From the IMG/VR virus record IMGVR_UViG_3300025759_000479, positions 1 through 29,331 of that record: a DNA stretch of 29,331 nt. The stretch is one strand, 5' to 3'. Shown piece after piece: positions 10,027 through 18,762 of this stretch. The position numbers and the translations under genes are program-made. The first letter of the stretch is position 1. Each line of letters begins with the position of its first letter. This DNA comes from a virus. Below the pieces are notes generated by a model. That model ran no database searches. It saw nothing but the letters and a program-made list of their open reading frames with translations, and was not told where the DNA came from.

Positions 10027-13000
10027 TACAGTAGCCCATGATGATGAATTGTTACCTTGATAAACACTACCGCCAGTACCACCAGCAACAATATATCCTG
10101 TATTAGAACCTTTACCTGCGCCACCATTAGCAGCACTTAGCATAAATTCCCCAGTAACACCAGAGCCAGATGCTGCAGCACCATACCCAACATAAGTATT
10201 AAAACTACCAGTGGTTAATGTACTACCAGCTGACTGCCCCAGAGCAATATTATATTGACCTGTGGTAACACTTGGCATAGTATTCCCACCAAAAGCCATA
10301 TTCTGAATTCCTGTGGTGTTGTTTTTTAATGAATCATATCCAACAGCAGTATTCCATACAATTGCAGAGCCTGTATTATTAAAACTTTGTAATGAGCTAG
10401 TACCTATTGCTACTAATCTTTGTCCAGTTGTATTAAGATATAAAGCTCTGTAGCCAATAGCAAGGTTGTGACTACCAGTCGTGTTTCTTGAACCAGCTCC
10501 AGCACCAATAAATGTTAATCTACCACCTGTTGTATTACTATGACCAACAGCATATCCAGCACCGCTTTCAAGAGGCCCTATAAATGTATTTGATTCGCCT
10601 GTAGTGTTGTTTTGTCCAGCAGCCATACCCACAGCACAATTGTTTTCTGCAGTATTATCATACAATGCCTGATAACCCACTGCTGTGTTATAATTTGCAG
10701 TGGTGTTGGAGTAAAGGGCTTGTTTACCTAAAGCAGTGTTTCTTATTCCAGTATTATTATATAGGGCTTGGTAGCCAACAGCTGAATTATCATCTGCAGT
10801 GGTGTTAAAGTAGAGGGCGTTATAACCAACAGCTACATTAGAACCGCCTGTAGTATTAGATGTTAATGCGGCACGACCAACTGCTGTGTTGTAGTTACCT
10901 GTCGTATTATTATGTCCAGCAAGATAACCAATAAAATGACCATATAAACCTGTGGTTGAATCTTCACCAGCACCATAACCTATAGCAACCATTTGGTTGT
11001 TAGTATAAGAATAACCAGCTCGATGACCTATAGCCACATTACGTTCACCAGTTGTAAGTCGTAGTGCGTAATGACCAACGGCTACATTAAAATCACTAGA
11101 GACATTATCTGCTAAAGCAACATTACCGATAGCAACATTAGAGTCACCACCTGTATTATCTTCTAATGCTCTATTCCCAATGGCTGTATTGTTAAATCCA
11201 ACTGTATTGCTAGATAAAGATTGATAACCTACAGCTGTGTTTTCATATCCAGTAGTGTTAGATTCTAGTGCTTCACGACCTATAGCTACATTATTATTGC
11301 CACTTGTATTAGAAAGCATCGCTTCAAAACCCACTGCTGTATTATTATCAGCTGTATTAGCTGCTAATGCTTGTTTACCAACAGCTGTGTTTGCTCCTCC
11401 AGTTGTAGCAGAGCTTAACGCCTCAGAACCAACTGCTGTATTACTTGAGCCTGATGTAACTAATACTCCAGCATTATATCCAACAGCAGTGTTGTCATTA
11501 GTTGTAGAATTTGCCAATGCTTGATAACCTACAGCTGTAAGTCTTGCTCCTGTTTGATTATCATATAACGCTTGATACCCAACAGCAGTATTATTAAATG
11601 CAGTGGTGTTGGAGTAGAGGGCTTCTCTACCTAATGCTGTATTATAATTACCAGTGGTGTTGGAGTAGAGTGCAGTGTATCCTAATGCGGTGTTATATGA
11701 GCCTGTTGTGTTTGATTGAGCTGCACTACGACCTATAAATACATTCTGCGTTCCTGATGTATTGTCTTGACCAGAGCCTTGACCAAGTGCAGTGTTGTTT
11801 GGAGCTGTGTTGTTTAATAAAGAGTGGAATCCTACAGCAGTATTGTATCCAGCACTTGTATCTGAATATAATGCTTTATAACCAACAGCGGTACTATTTG
11901 TACCAGTCGTATTACTATACAATGACTGATAACCAACAGCTGTGTTGTTAGATGCAATGGTGTTACTTGTTAATGCTTGCATACCAACAGCTACATTATT
12001 GCTTCCTGTAGTATTTGAAAATAAAGAATGTCTGCCAACAGCGGTATTTTCAAGACCTGAAATATTATTAAACATAGATGATTTTCCAACAGCAGTGTTC
12101 CAATATCCTGTTGTAGTGTTTCTTAAAGCATTAGCACCAAGTGCTGTTTGGTCATTTCCAGTAGTTATGCTTAATAGTGCATTAATACCTAAACCTGTAT
12201 TATTAGATAAGCTGCTTGCACCTTTACCTACAGTGAGTCCGTTGATGGTGGCATCTGTAGAGAATGTTTGTGCTGCGGTAAATGTTTGTACGACATCTAG
12301 TTTTGCTGTGTCTGCATCGTATGCTTGGACTGTTGAACCAATGTCTGAATCAAGTACAGCATCTGATCCAAGAGCTGTATTCACGTCAGCAGCAGATAAA
12401 GTGACTGCACCTGTTCTAGTATTGAATGAGGTTACCGCACCAGATGCAGTAAAAGCAGCTGCGTCCCATGCACTACCTGTCCATACATAAAGTTGATCAC
12501 CTGTTGTGTTCCAATATAAAGCACCTGTGAGTAATGCATCACCATCATTATCTGTAGCGGGTGCAGAAGCCTTAGCTCCTAGATAACGATCATCAAATGA
12601 GTCATAACTAGCAGCAGCAGCGGCAGCTGATGCAGCAGCAGCAGAAGAAGATGTTGAGTTAGAAACAGTTAGCCAAGTTGATCCTGTATAAACATACATA
12701 TCATTAGCAACAGTATTAAAATACAATGCACCTGTAACGAGAGCATCGCCATCATTATCAACAGTTGGCGCTGAACTTTTCTGTCCTAAATATCTGTCAT
12801 CAAAATCATCATATGAGGCAGCAGCAGCCGTTGCGCTATTGGAAGCATCACTTGCGTAGGTAGCCGCAGAAGTTGCACTTGACCCCGCAGAGGTTGCTGA
12901 TGAAGCAGCAGCCGTTGCACTTGTTGATGCATTGCTTGCACTTGTAGCCGCAGCACTTGCTGAGGTAGATGCATTTGTGGCTGAGGTTGAAGCAGACGAT

Positions 13001-13836
13001 GCGCTTGATGACGCAGCACTTGCTTGTGTAGTAGCCGTTGTAGCACTCGTTGCAGCATTGCTTGCTGAGGTTGATGCAGAGGTTGCGCTCGTAGCGGCAG
13101 CGGTAGCACTTGATGCAGCGGCAGTTGCACTTGAAGCGGCAGCAGAAGCTGAAGAAGCCGCAGAAGCTGCGTCTACAACTAAATCCCATTTAGCGTAATC
13201 AGCATTACTTGTAAGTGGTAATGAACCTGATGATGTATGTGATGTTAAACAAATATAAATGTTGTCATTGGTTGTATCTTTAACAATATCTAATTGAACA
13301 TAAGCTGTGCTTGCTGCCCAATCACCACGCCAGTTACCCACACTCTGCACAGCTGTTGGATTACCATCAGAATCAAATGATAAAAATTTATTCGCACGTG
13401 TTGTATTAACAGGTAAAACCATGTCAACTGTGGTTGGATCAGTATTAGGCGCGCGTAATGATCGATCAGCTTGTTCTTGTACTTGCTGAACAAAAATAGT
13501 TTGACTATCAAATTCATCATTAAGAGAGGTAGCAAAGAGTGGGCCACCAGTAGTAAAGTCTGTTGATCTCTCAATAGTTCTATCACCAATAATGGTAATA
13601 CGATCAGAAGCAGTAGGTGTGCTAGGAACATTAGTGCCTACAACAATCGTGACAGAACCTGTGCCATCACCATTGATGGTAACAGTATAGTCTGTCGTAA
13701 GTGTCAGTTCAGTTGTATTAAAATAAACAGCAATATCAGTTTGTGCAAGCACCTCAAATGCAAATGCATATGGGCCTACACCTGATGAGCCTGTGTATAC
13801 TATACGTCTAGTGGTTGATGAGATGTCTATAGCCAT
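9697..13836 (-). CDS. Large tail fibre/host-recognition protein with S74 chaperone
   Basis: This 1379-residue virion protein starts with ATG at 13836 after GAGGAA. Residues 1-150 resemble the T7 gp17 N-terminal anchor (TTRRIVYTGSSGVGPYAF). About 168-215 resembles a small carbohydrate-binding module (WRGDWAASTAYVQLDIV). About 219-340 is Ala/Ser/Thr-rich coiled coil. Two near-identical modules follow (YDDFDDRYLGQK and YDSFDDRYLGAK). Residues about 540-1220 hold about 40 repeats of about 17 residues (AVGYQALYSNTTGNYNT type), like YadA-head beta-rolls. The last 109 residues form a peptidase S74 intramolecular chaperone starting SDRRLKKN (Ser1271), which normally trimerises the fibre and then cleaves itself off. 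Its role is host binding. Part of its length may be gained or lost by recombination between repeats. Confidence 0.9.
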   Translation of the reverse strand: MAIDISSTTRRIVYTGSSGVGPYAFAFEVLAQTDIAVYFNTTELTLTTDYTVTINGDGTGSVTIVVGTNVPSTPTASDRITIIGDRTIERSTDFTTGGPLFATSLNDEFDSQTIFVQQVQEQADRSLRAPNTDPTTVDMVLPVNTTRANKFLSFDSDGNPTAVQSVGNWRGDWAASTAYVQLDIVKDTTNDNIYICLTSHTSSGSLPLTSNADYAKWDLVVDAASAASSASAAASSATAAASSATAAATSATSASTSASNAATSATTATTQASAASSSASSASTSATNASTSASAAATSASNASTSATAAASSATSAGSSATSAATYASDASNSATAAAASYDDFDDRYLGQKSSAPTVDNDGDALVTGALYFNTVANDMYVYTGSTWLTVSNSTSSSAAAASAAAAAASYDSFDDRYLGAKASAPATDNDGDALLTGALYWNTTGDQLYVWTGSAWDAAAFTASGAVTSFNTRTGAVTLSAADVNTALGSDAVLDSDIGSTVQAYDADTAKLDVVQTFTAAQTFSTDATINGLTVGKGASSLSNNTGLGINALLSITTGNDQTALGANALRNTTTGYWNTAVGKSSMFNNISGLENTAVGRHSLFSNTTGSNNVAVGMQALTSNTIASNNTAVGYQSLYSNTTGTNSTAVGYKALYSDTSAGYNTAVGFHSLLNNTAPNNTALGQGSGQDNTSGTQNVFIGRSAAQSNTTGSYNTALGYTALYSNTTGNYNTALGREALYSNTTAFNNTAVGYQALYDNQTGARLTAVGYQALANSTTNDNTAVGYNAGVLVTSGSSNTAVGSEALSSATTGGANTAVGKQALAANTADNNTAVGFEAMLSNTSGNNNVAIGREALESNTTGYENTAVGYQSLSSNTVGFNNTAIGNRALEDNTGGDSNVAIGNVALADNVSSDFNVAVGHYALRLTTGERNVAIGHRAGYSYTNNQMVAIGYGAGEDSTTGLYGHFIGYLAGHNNTTGNYNTAVGRAALTSNTTGGSNVAVGYNALYFNTTADDNSAVGYQALYNNTGIRNTALGKQALYSNTTANYNTAVGYQALYDNTAENNCAVGMAAGQNNTTGESNTFIGPLESGAGYAVGHSNTTGGRLTFIGAGAGSRNTTGSHNLAIGYRALYLNTTGQRLVAIGTSSLQSFNNTGSAIVWNTAVGYDSLKNNTTGIQNMAFGGNTMPSVTTGQYNIALGQSAGSTLTTGSFNTYVGYGAAASGSGVTGEFMLSAANGGAGKGSNTGYIVAGGTGGSVYQGNNSSSWATVSDRRLKKNIVDNNTGLDAIKQVQVKNFEYRTKDEVTDLPKESVIDKQGTQLGVIAQEIQEVLPDMVKEETTGALRVDPDNMTWYLVNAVKELSAKVEALQTEINAIKGE
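10180..12215 (-). repeat. About 40 coding repeats of about 51 bases in the fibre gene
   Basis: I counted about 40 units of roughly 17 residues, each with a Gly after an Ala-Val, Ala-Ile, Ala-Leu or Phe-Ile pair (AVG, AIG, ALG, FIG), then an Ala-Leu-Tyr-type pair and Asn-Thr-Thr-Gly. A few units are one residue shorter or several longer. At DNA level the period is near 51 bases. It is degenerate enough to be coding, but similar enough to allow unequal recombination. The pattern is that of a YadA-like beta-roll. Confidence 0.85.
12440..12825 (-). repeat. Tandem duplicated fibre module
   Basis: Two copies of a module lie back to back. The upstream copy begins YDDFDDRYLGQKSSAP and the second YDSFDDRYLGAKASAP. 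Each continues with DNDGDAL-TGALY-NT and ends in a YV-TGS-W pattern. Between them lies a short Ala/Ser linker. It is a clear internal duplication of the fibre shaft. Confidence 0.8.
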
Positions 13837-13867
13837 AATTTTCCTCTATAATGTTTTTACTTTATAA

Positions 13868-16309
13868 TTAATCTGGTGTCAATGCTTCTAAGTCTGGAGC
13901 GCGTTTAGGTAATGTTCGTCCTGGACTCCACCAATATTTCTGCTTATTTCTTCTTTCCCTACGTCTTGCATTGCGTTTTATAGCCCCCTTAAGGTTAGGA
14001 TCAATAGCTATAGCTAATTGTTCTAGCCCTAGCCTATTAAATGCTAAGTGTCCATACCATAATGTTTGTCCAGGAGTATATTTTCTTAACAATGAATATA
14101 GTTCATAGCTAAAGTTTGTATCTTCACCATGAGCCATATCATATAAGTTGCCAAAAGTTAAACCCATAACATCTGTTGTAGCATCAAAACCTGGGCCAAA
14201 AATATTTGTGCCATACCCTTGAACTGTGTTAGTAAATATATCACCTAAGAAACCTACGCCGCCACCACGCGTAAATGCTTTTCCCCAAAACTCAGCATTA
14301 GTCATATCTTCTGGATCACGACCTCTTGCTAAGTTATGAAGCTGCTCTGATATAGCCCCAAGCATTGTTGCCATGCCAATAAATTTAGTAACATTAATAG
14401 CCTTAGCCGCATTATGTCCAAACTCCATACCAAAGTGTTTAGTTCTTGGAGTAGCCTCTTTAAATAATCTGTATAGATATTGAATGACGACTGATACAGA
14501 AAAGTTTTTAAACATAAATGCAGTTCTTGTTAGCTCGCCTCCAATCGTTCCCCTAGGTTCTGCGCCATACATTTTGGCTGTCGTTTTAATATTACCTACG
14601 ATAACAGCATCATTTTGTAAGTTGCTTATCATCTGTAGGTAGCGCGTGCCAATATCCATATCAAGCTCATCAATTTCTTTATAGCGTAAATATTTTAATC
14701 CTTGAAACTCTTTTGTTTTGGCCTGACTTATAACACCCCAATTTTTATCTAAACCATAAGTTTTTAATGTTTGCTGAAACATGGGATCAAGCTCATCAAA
14801 AGATTTACCTAATTGTTTGCCAGCATAAATCATAAACTCTTGAGCAAATGCAGCGCGCCCACCATCAGTAAATGCTGATAGTCCAGAAGCTCTAATTACA
14901 ACATCAGACAATATTTGCGACCAAGCTGGGCCAGCTACCTCACCAGCAAACTTGGCTTTTTTTTGAGCAAAATCAAGCATGTTGTCAAAGATCACACCGC
15001 TTTCAAGCAAAAATTGTTTTCTATCTTCAGCGCCAACAAACTTAAATATGTTTTTAATGTGTCTTGATATGGCTGATTTTTGCTTCATACCGACACGCAT
15101 AGCGGTATTCATTTGTGTATTAAAATCACCTAGCGCTGATAACACAGCGCCACCAAGATAAACGGCTGTAAAAGTATTTCGAGTTGCACTTGCAATGTCT
15201 GCAAATAATTGATGATCAGTTAATAATTGTCTGCGTTTAAATACGTCATAATGGTTTTGAATATTTGTGAGTGGAGTAGTTTTAACTGTACCATCTTTTC
15301 TGTGAGCATCGTTCATTTTGCTAACTAACATATTGAGTGTCTGTTGTGGCTTAGGCCCTAAGATATGTAACTCTGCAATATCACGTGACATTTGGTCAAT
15401 ATAATTAATCATACTAATAGTAATATCGCCATCACCAAATTTATTATGATACTTTAACCATGCCTCGCCATCTTTAAATTGTAAGATGCGATGCTGTGAC
15501 ATTGTTTTTGACCAAGCTCCTTTGCGATTACTATATCCGCCATTAGAGATAGAGTCATAAATATCATTGAGTAATGTTTCAAGTTTTAATGGAGTAATAG
15601 GCTGCCCTGTATCAAAATCAACCATACGGTCAGTAGCAAGTAATGGCTGAATAAACTCTTTCCACTCATCAACGCCACCTTTAAGATTGCGCAACTTTAA
15701 TTGTGAATGTGTTTGTGGTAAGTAATGTTCAAGTTTAGGAATATGCGCGCCTTGTCTATTTTTTTCTAATCTTAAAAATTCAGCTACCTCTTTCCATGCT
15801 TGCGCTAATATTTTAGCATCAGCATTTTTACTTTCTATTCCCCAAATTTCTTTGACAACGTCTTGTATGTCAACGTTATTTTTGCCAACACCTTGCATGC
15901 CAGAACCTCTCGCGCCAAACAAACCACGCTTGCGGTATTGCATAACAAACTTATTCATCATACCAATACCACGCTTGCGGATAGCTTCTGCATAATTTTC
16001 TAGATTAAGATGCCTCATATATCCTTGAGGATCAGGAGCAATAAGGTTTAAAATGCCATCGCCCCAACGACCATTACCTTCAACAAACTTTTCAATATCA
16101 AGAAGCCTGGTTGCAAAAACTTTAGCAGCCCTTAAGTTATCTGCCTTCTTAATTTTTTGCATAACAGTTAATGCTTTTTCTGTAGCCTCAACAGCTTGGT
16201 CAGTTGCACCACCAAACTTCAGTAAATATTGTTGATAAAGCTCTTGGCCTTGAGCCTTTTCTTCATCACTAAATTTACTGTTATTAGTTATGCAATCAAA
16301 ATTTTTCAT
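13868..16309 (-). CDS. Internal virion (ejection) protein, T7 gp16-position
   Basis: The start is ATG at 16309, six bases after AGGA and overlapping the previous stop (TAATG), giving 813 residues; an upstream TTG is rejected. The protein is large and mostly helical, with long charged stretches, some hydrophobic helical parts (FTAVYLGGAVLSALGDF, FIGMATMLGAISEQL) and a basic C-terminal tail (RNARRRERRNKQKYWW). It is the last of the large internal proteins before the fibre, the position of ejectosome proteins that enter the host cell and form a DNA conduit. I see no lysozyme or other enzymatic motif. The family is unrecognised beyond that positional inference. Confidence 0.7.
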   Translation of the reverse strand: MKNFDCITNNSKFSDEEKAQGQELYQQYLLKFGGATDQAVEATEKALTVMQKIKKADNLRAAKVFATRLLDIEKFVEGNGRWGDGILNLIAPDPQGYMRHLNLENYAEAIRKRGIGMMNKFVMQYRKRGLFGARGSGMQGVGKNNVDIQDVVKEIWGIESKNADAKILAQAWKEVAEFLRLEKNRQGAHIPKLEHYLPQTHSQLKLRNLKGGVDEWKEFIQPLLATDRMVDFDTGQPITPLKLETLLNDIYDSISNGGYSNRKGAWSKTMSQHRILQFKDGEAWLKYHNKFGDGDITISMINYIDQMSRDIAELHILGPKPQQTLNMLVSKMNDAHRKDGTVKTTPLTNIQNHYDVFKRRQLLTDHQLFADIASATRNTFTAVYLGGAVLSALGDFNTQMNTAMRVGMKQKSAISRHIKNIFKFVGAEDRKQFLLESGVIFDNMLDFAQKKAKFAGEVAGPAWSQILSDVVIRASGLSAFTDGGRAAFAQEFMIYAGKQLGKSFDELDPMFQQTLKTYGLDKNWGVISQAKTKEFQGLKYLRYKEIDELDMDIGTRYLQMISNLQNDAVIVGNIKTTAKMYGAEPRGTIGGELTRTAFMFKNFSVSVVIQYLYRLFKEATPRTKHFGMEFGHNAAKAINVTKFIGMATMLGAISEQLHNLARGRDPEDMTNAEFWGKAFTRGGGVGFLGDIFTNTVQGYGTNIFGPGFDATTDVMGLTFGNLYDMAHGEDTNFSYELYSLLRKYTPGQTLWYGHLAFNRLGLEQLAIAIDPNLKGAIKRNARRRERRNKQKYWWSPGRTLPKRAPDLEALTPD

Positions 16310-18762
16310 TAACAATCCTTAAGTTCTTTAATAGCTTTTTCGTCACCATCTAAATCTTTAACCATATCATCAAATGATTTTTGCGATATAACTACGCCAT
16401 CAGCAGAGGTTTCTACAAACATTTTTTCTTGTTTAATATTTTCATACCCACTTGATTCTAATTCATCAAACTGGTCTTTAACGTCAGTAGCTAATGCTTC
16501 TATCTCTGCATCTAGACTTCCGTCTGTGGTGTTGTCATATTTGGCGAGCTGTTCTGGGCCATTTTGGTCTGCGTATTTTGATGCTGAATTATTCGTCGTC
16601 GCAACATCATCAGCGAATCCAAGTTGGCTAGCTGATAACCTAGTGTAAGCGCTTGATGAAATTCGCTCTTGGACAGCCCGTTGAAATTCTTTAATTCCTT
16701 GCGCGAGGTCGATCTCTCCTCTAGCGAATTTTCTGGAAATTGCTGTAAGGTCATCGGCGATGTCTCCAGCATGGTTTGCGTTGTATTTGATCGTTTCGAT
16801 GATTTGGCCATATAAATCCTTTCGTTGTGCATTGTTAAGTTTATCAAGTTTGTTGCCAAACTTTTCAATTAAATCTGAATCATTAACTAAAGTTGTTAAT
16901 ACTTTTTTATTAGCGTTCATGCTTGATAATGTGCTAGACAATATCTTTGATCTTTCCTTAAATAAAGTTTCAGCAATCATATCGTCCGCAAACAATCCAG
17001 CTTGATCTACTTCTTTAAATCCAGCTAATGCTGCTTGAGCTACAATGCTTTCAGCTTCTATTAAATTGTCAGGTTTAGTTTTCATAAGCAAGTTTAATAC
17101 TGCAATCTGCTCATCTCTCCCAGAAACATAGTTTCCTACAAACTGTGCATAACGCTCTGGCACTAATCCTTTATTAACTATATCAAGCGCATCATCAGAT
17201 AACTTGCTTAAGCCTAAACCATATTGTCTTAATTTGCTTTTAGGCGGCAACATTCTATTTAAAGTATCTGGATTCATTTTAAATACTTTAGCAGCATCAA
17301 CTGCTGTGCCTGATCCTTCTGCAATATTCTTGGCAGCAGCTAATGTTCTAACAGTATTAACTTGAAATCCATCTTTAGCGTCATAAACCATTGCTATAAT
17401 TTTAGGTTTTGGCCCTTTATAATTTTTATCACCTTTAAGTCGCTTAGCTAAATTAACGCGTTGATGTCCATCGGCTACAACATATTTTCCTTTTTCATTT
17501 TTGTATAATACAGCAATACCAGCAAAGGCTTGATTCCACTCTTGCACACCCTTAAGTGTTTCTAGCATGCCCAACTCATCAGCGCCACCTTTAAACTGAA
17601 ATGTCTTAGCATCTATCTCAATATCATCAGGCTCAACAATAGCGATTTGCATATGATGCTGGTCGTGATACAGCTCGTCTAAAATTTTAACCTGTTCGTC
17701 TTTAGGTAGTTTTGAAAAATCATCATTAGCAACCGCCTCTTTGGCTTTGTTTAATTTAGCAATAAAGCTTGCATCATTAGGATCGTTAGCATTAACATTA
17801 TGCTCAAGCGTTGCATTATTAACGTCATCGAGTAATACTCCACTATCAGCATCAGCATTGTCTTTTGATGCTATTATTTTTGGATTACCAACCTCATCAG
17901 ACACTTGCTTAGATTTATACTCAGATAACTTATTAATAATGTTTTTCTTTAATACATTAGATGCGCCAGGCAATTTAATAAGTGTCTCCATAAGCAGCCC
18001 TAAAGCAAATGAACCGCCTCCAGCAGCTACAAGGTTATCTCTATATTGTGTATCGCCATAGTCTATGCCTAATTGTTTATATAAATCTTTAACATCATCT
18101 TGTATATATGCTTCAGCTCCTACACCAGCAGCTACATCAATAAGCAATCTAGAAAGCATGCCTGAGCCGTAAGTAGCTTGAAACGGGATTGATGCAAGCA
18201 CAGCCCCTACGTTAGCAGGATCAGTTGCAGCCGCACCAAAACTACCTCCCATTGATGCAAACCAATCGCCCCAGCCGTGCGTTCTTTCTTCAGCATACAG
18301 TGTATTTTCTCTAATCTTATTGGCTTCAGCTACAAGCATTTGCTGTAGTTTCATTGGCGTAAAATCACGCACTTCTGATTCTGGATCAAATAAATCTAAA
18401 TTTTCCCCTACAAAAGAAACAATAGCGTCTATGTCTTTATCAAATCGTTCTGTTTGGCTCAGGCCATCATACGGATCGGGAACGTCATATCCAGCAATAC
18501 TAGAATAAATGTCTGCCTCACCGCCCATAGAGGCTGTTGGCGCATCAAGATGATAGGCTGGATTAGCAAACTTTTTACCTGTAACTTTATAAATCTCATC
18601 TACAATAGGCTGTAAAATTTTTTGATTAATTTGGTATTCAGAATCAGATCGATTTAAAAAATATTGATCATCATAAAACGCATCAAACTGGTCAGCCTCA
18701 CCAGCGGGCAAGGTTTGCGCCTCAGTTAATTGCTTTGAGTAGTCTGATATAAACTTTCCCAT
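16309..18762 (-). CDS. Ejection protein with ParB-like domain
   Basis: This 817-residue internal virion protein has its start overlapping the previous stop (TAATG) and no clear ribosome site, so it is coupled to the gene before. Residues about 100-290 are helical with Gly/Ala hydrophobic parts. Residues about 375-470 carry a ParB/sulfiredoxin-like module: EWNQAFAGIAVLYKNEKGKY then VVADGHQRVNLAKRL, the (D)GHxR box of ParB N-terminal domains. The C-terminal half is helical. ParB-like domains are known as cargo of phage polyvalent virion proteins that are injected with the DNA. It may act on DNA or nucleotides in the infected cell. The remainder is T7-like ejectosome by position. Activity is not established. 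Confidence 0.7.
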   Translation of the reverse strand: MGKFISDYSKQLTEAQTLPAGEADQFDAFYDDQYFLNRSDSEYQINQKILQPIVDEIYKVTGKKFANPAYHLDAPTASMGGEADIYSSIAGYDVPDPYDGLSQTERFDKDIDAIVSFVGENLDLFDPESEVRDFTPMKLQQMLVAEANKIRENTLYAEERTHGWGDWFASMGGSFGAAATDPANVGAVLASIPFQATYGSGMLSRLLIDVAAGVGAEAYIQDDVKDLYKQLGIDYGDTQYRDNLVAAGGGSFALGLLMETLIKLPGASNVLKKNIINKLSEYKSKQVSDEVGNPKIIASKDNADADSGVLLDDVNNATLEHNVNANDPNDASFIAKLNKAKEAVANDDFSKLPKDEQVKILDELYHDQHHMQIAIVEPDDIEIDAKTFQFKGGADELGMLETLKGVQEWNQAFAGIAVLYKNEKGKYVVADGHQRVNLAKRLKGDKNYKGPKPKIIAMVYDAKDGFQVNTVRTLAAAKNIAEGSGTAVDAAKVFKMNPDTLNRMLPPKSKLRQYGLGLSKLSDDALDIVNKGLVPERYAQFVGNYVSGRDEQIAVLNLLMKTKPDNLIEAESIVAQAALAGFKEVDQAGLFADDMIAETLFKERSKILSSTLSSMNANKKVLTTLVNDSDLIEKFGNKLDKLNNAQRKDLYGQIIETIKYNANHAGDIADDLTAISRKFARGEIDLAQGIKEFQRAVQERISSSAYTRLSASQLGFADDVATTNNSASKYADQNGPEQLAKYDNTTDGSLDAEIEALATDVKDQFDELESSGYENIKQEKMFVETSADGVVISQKSFDDMVKDLDGDEKAIKELKDC

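Noticed and set aside
10180-12215. Regular spacing near 51 bases suggested a CRISPR array
   Set aside because: The units are degenerate, continuous in frame without spacers, and translate to beta-roll repeats of the fibre.
11237-13198. Several plus-strand and alternative-frame open stretches (11237-11524, 11942-12490, 12932-13198, 12786-13189 minus)
   Set aside because: They are shadows of the repetitive fibre gene; low-complexity Ala/Ser/Thr codons keep other frames open.
9697-13836. Diversity-generating retroelement acting on the fibre
   Set aside because: I find no reverse transcriptase, template repeat or variable repeat; the fibre variation is of tandem-repeat type.
16512-16868. Alternative minus-strand frame of 118 residues inside the ParB-containing ejection gene
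   Set aside because: It lies within a continuous 817-residue gene and has no ribosome site or recognisable motif.
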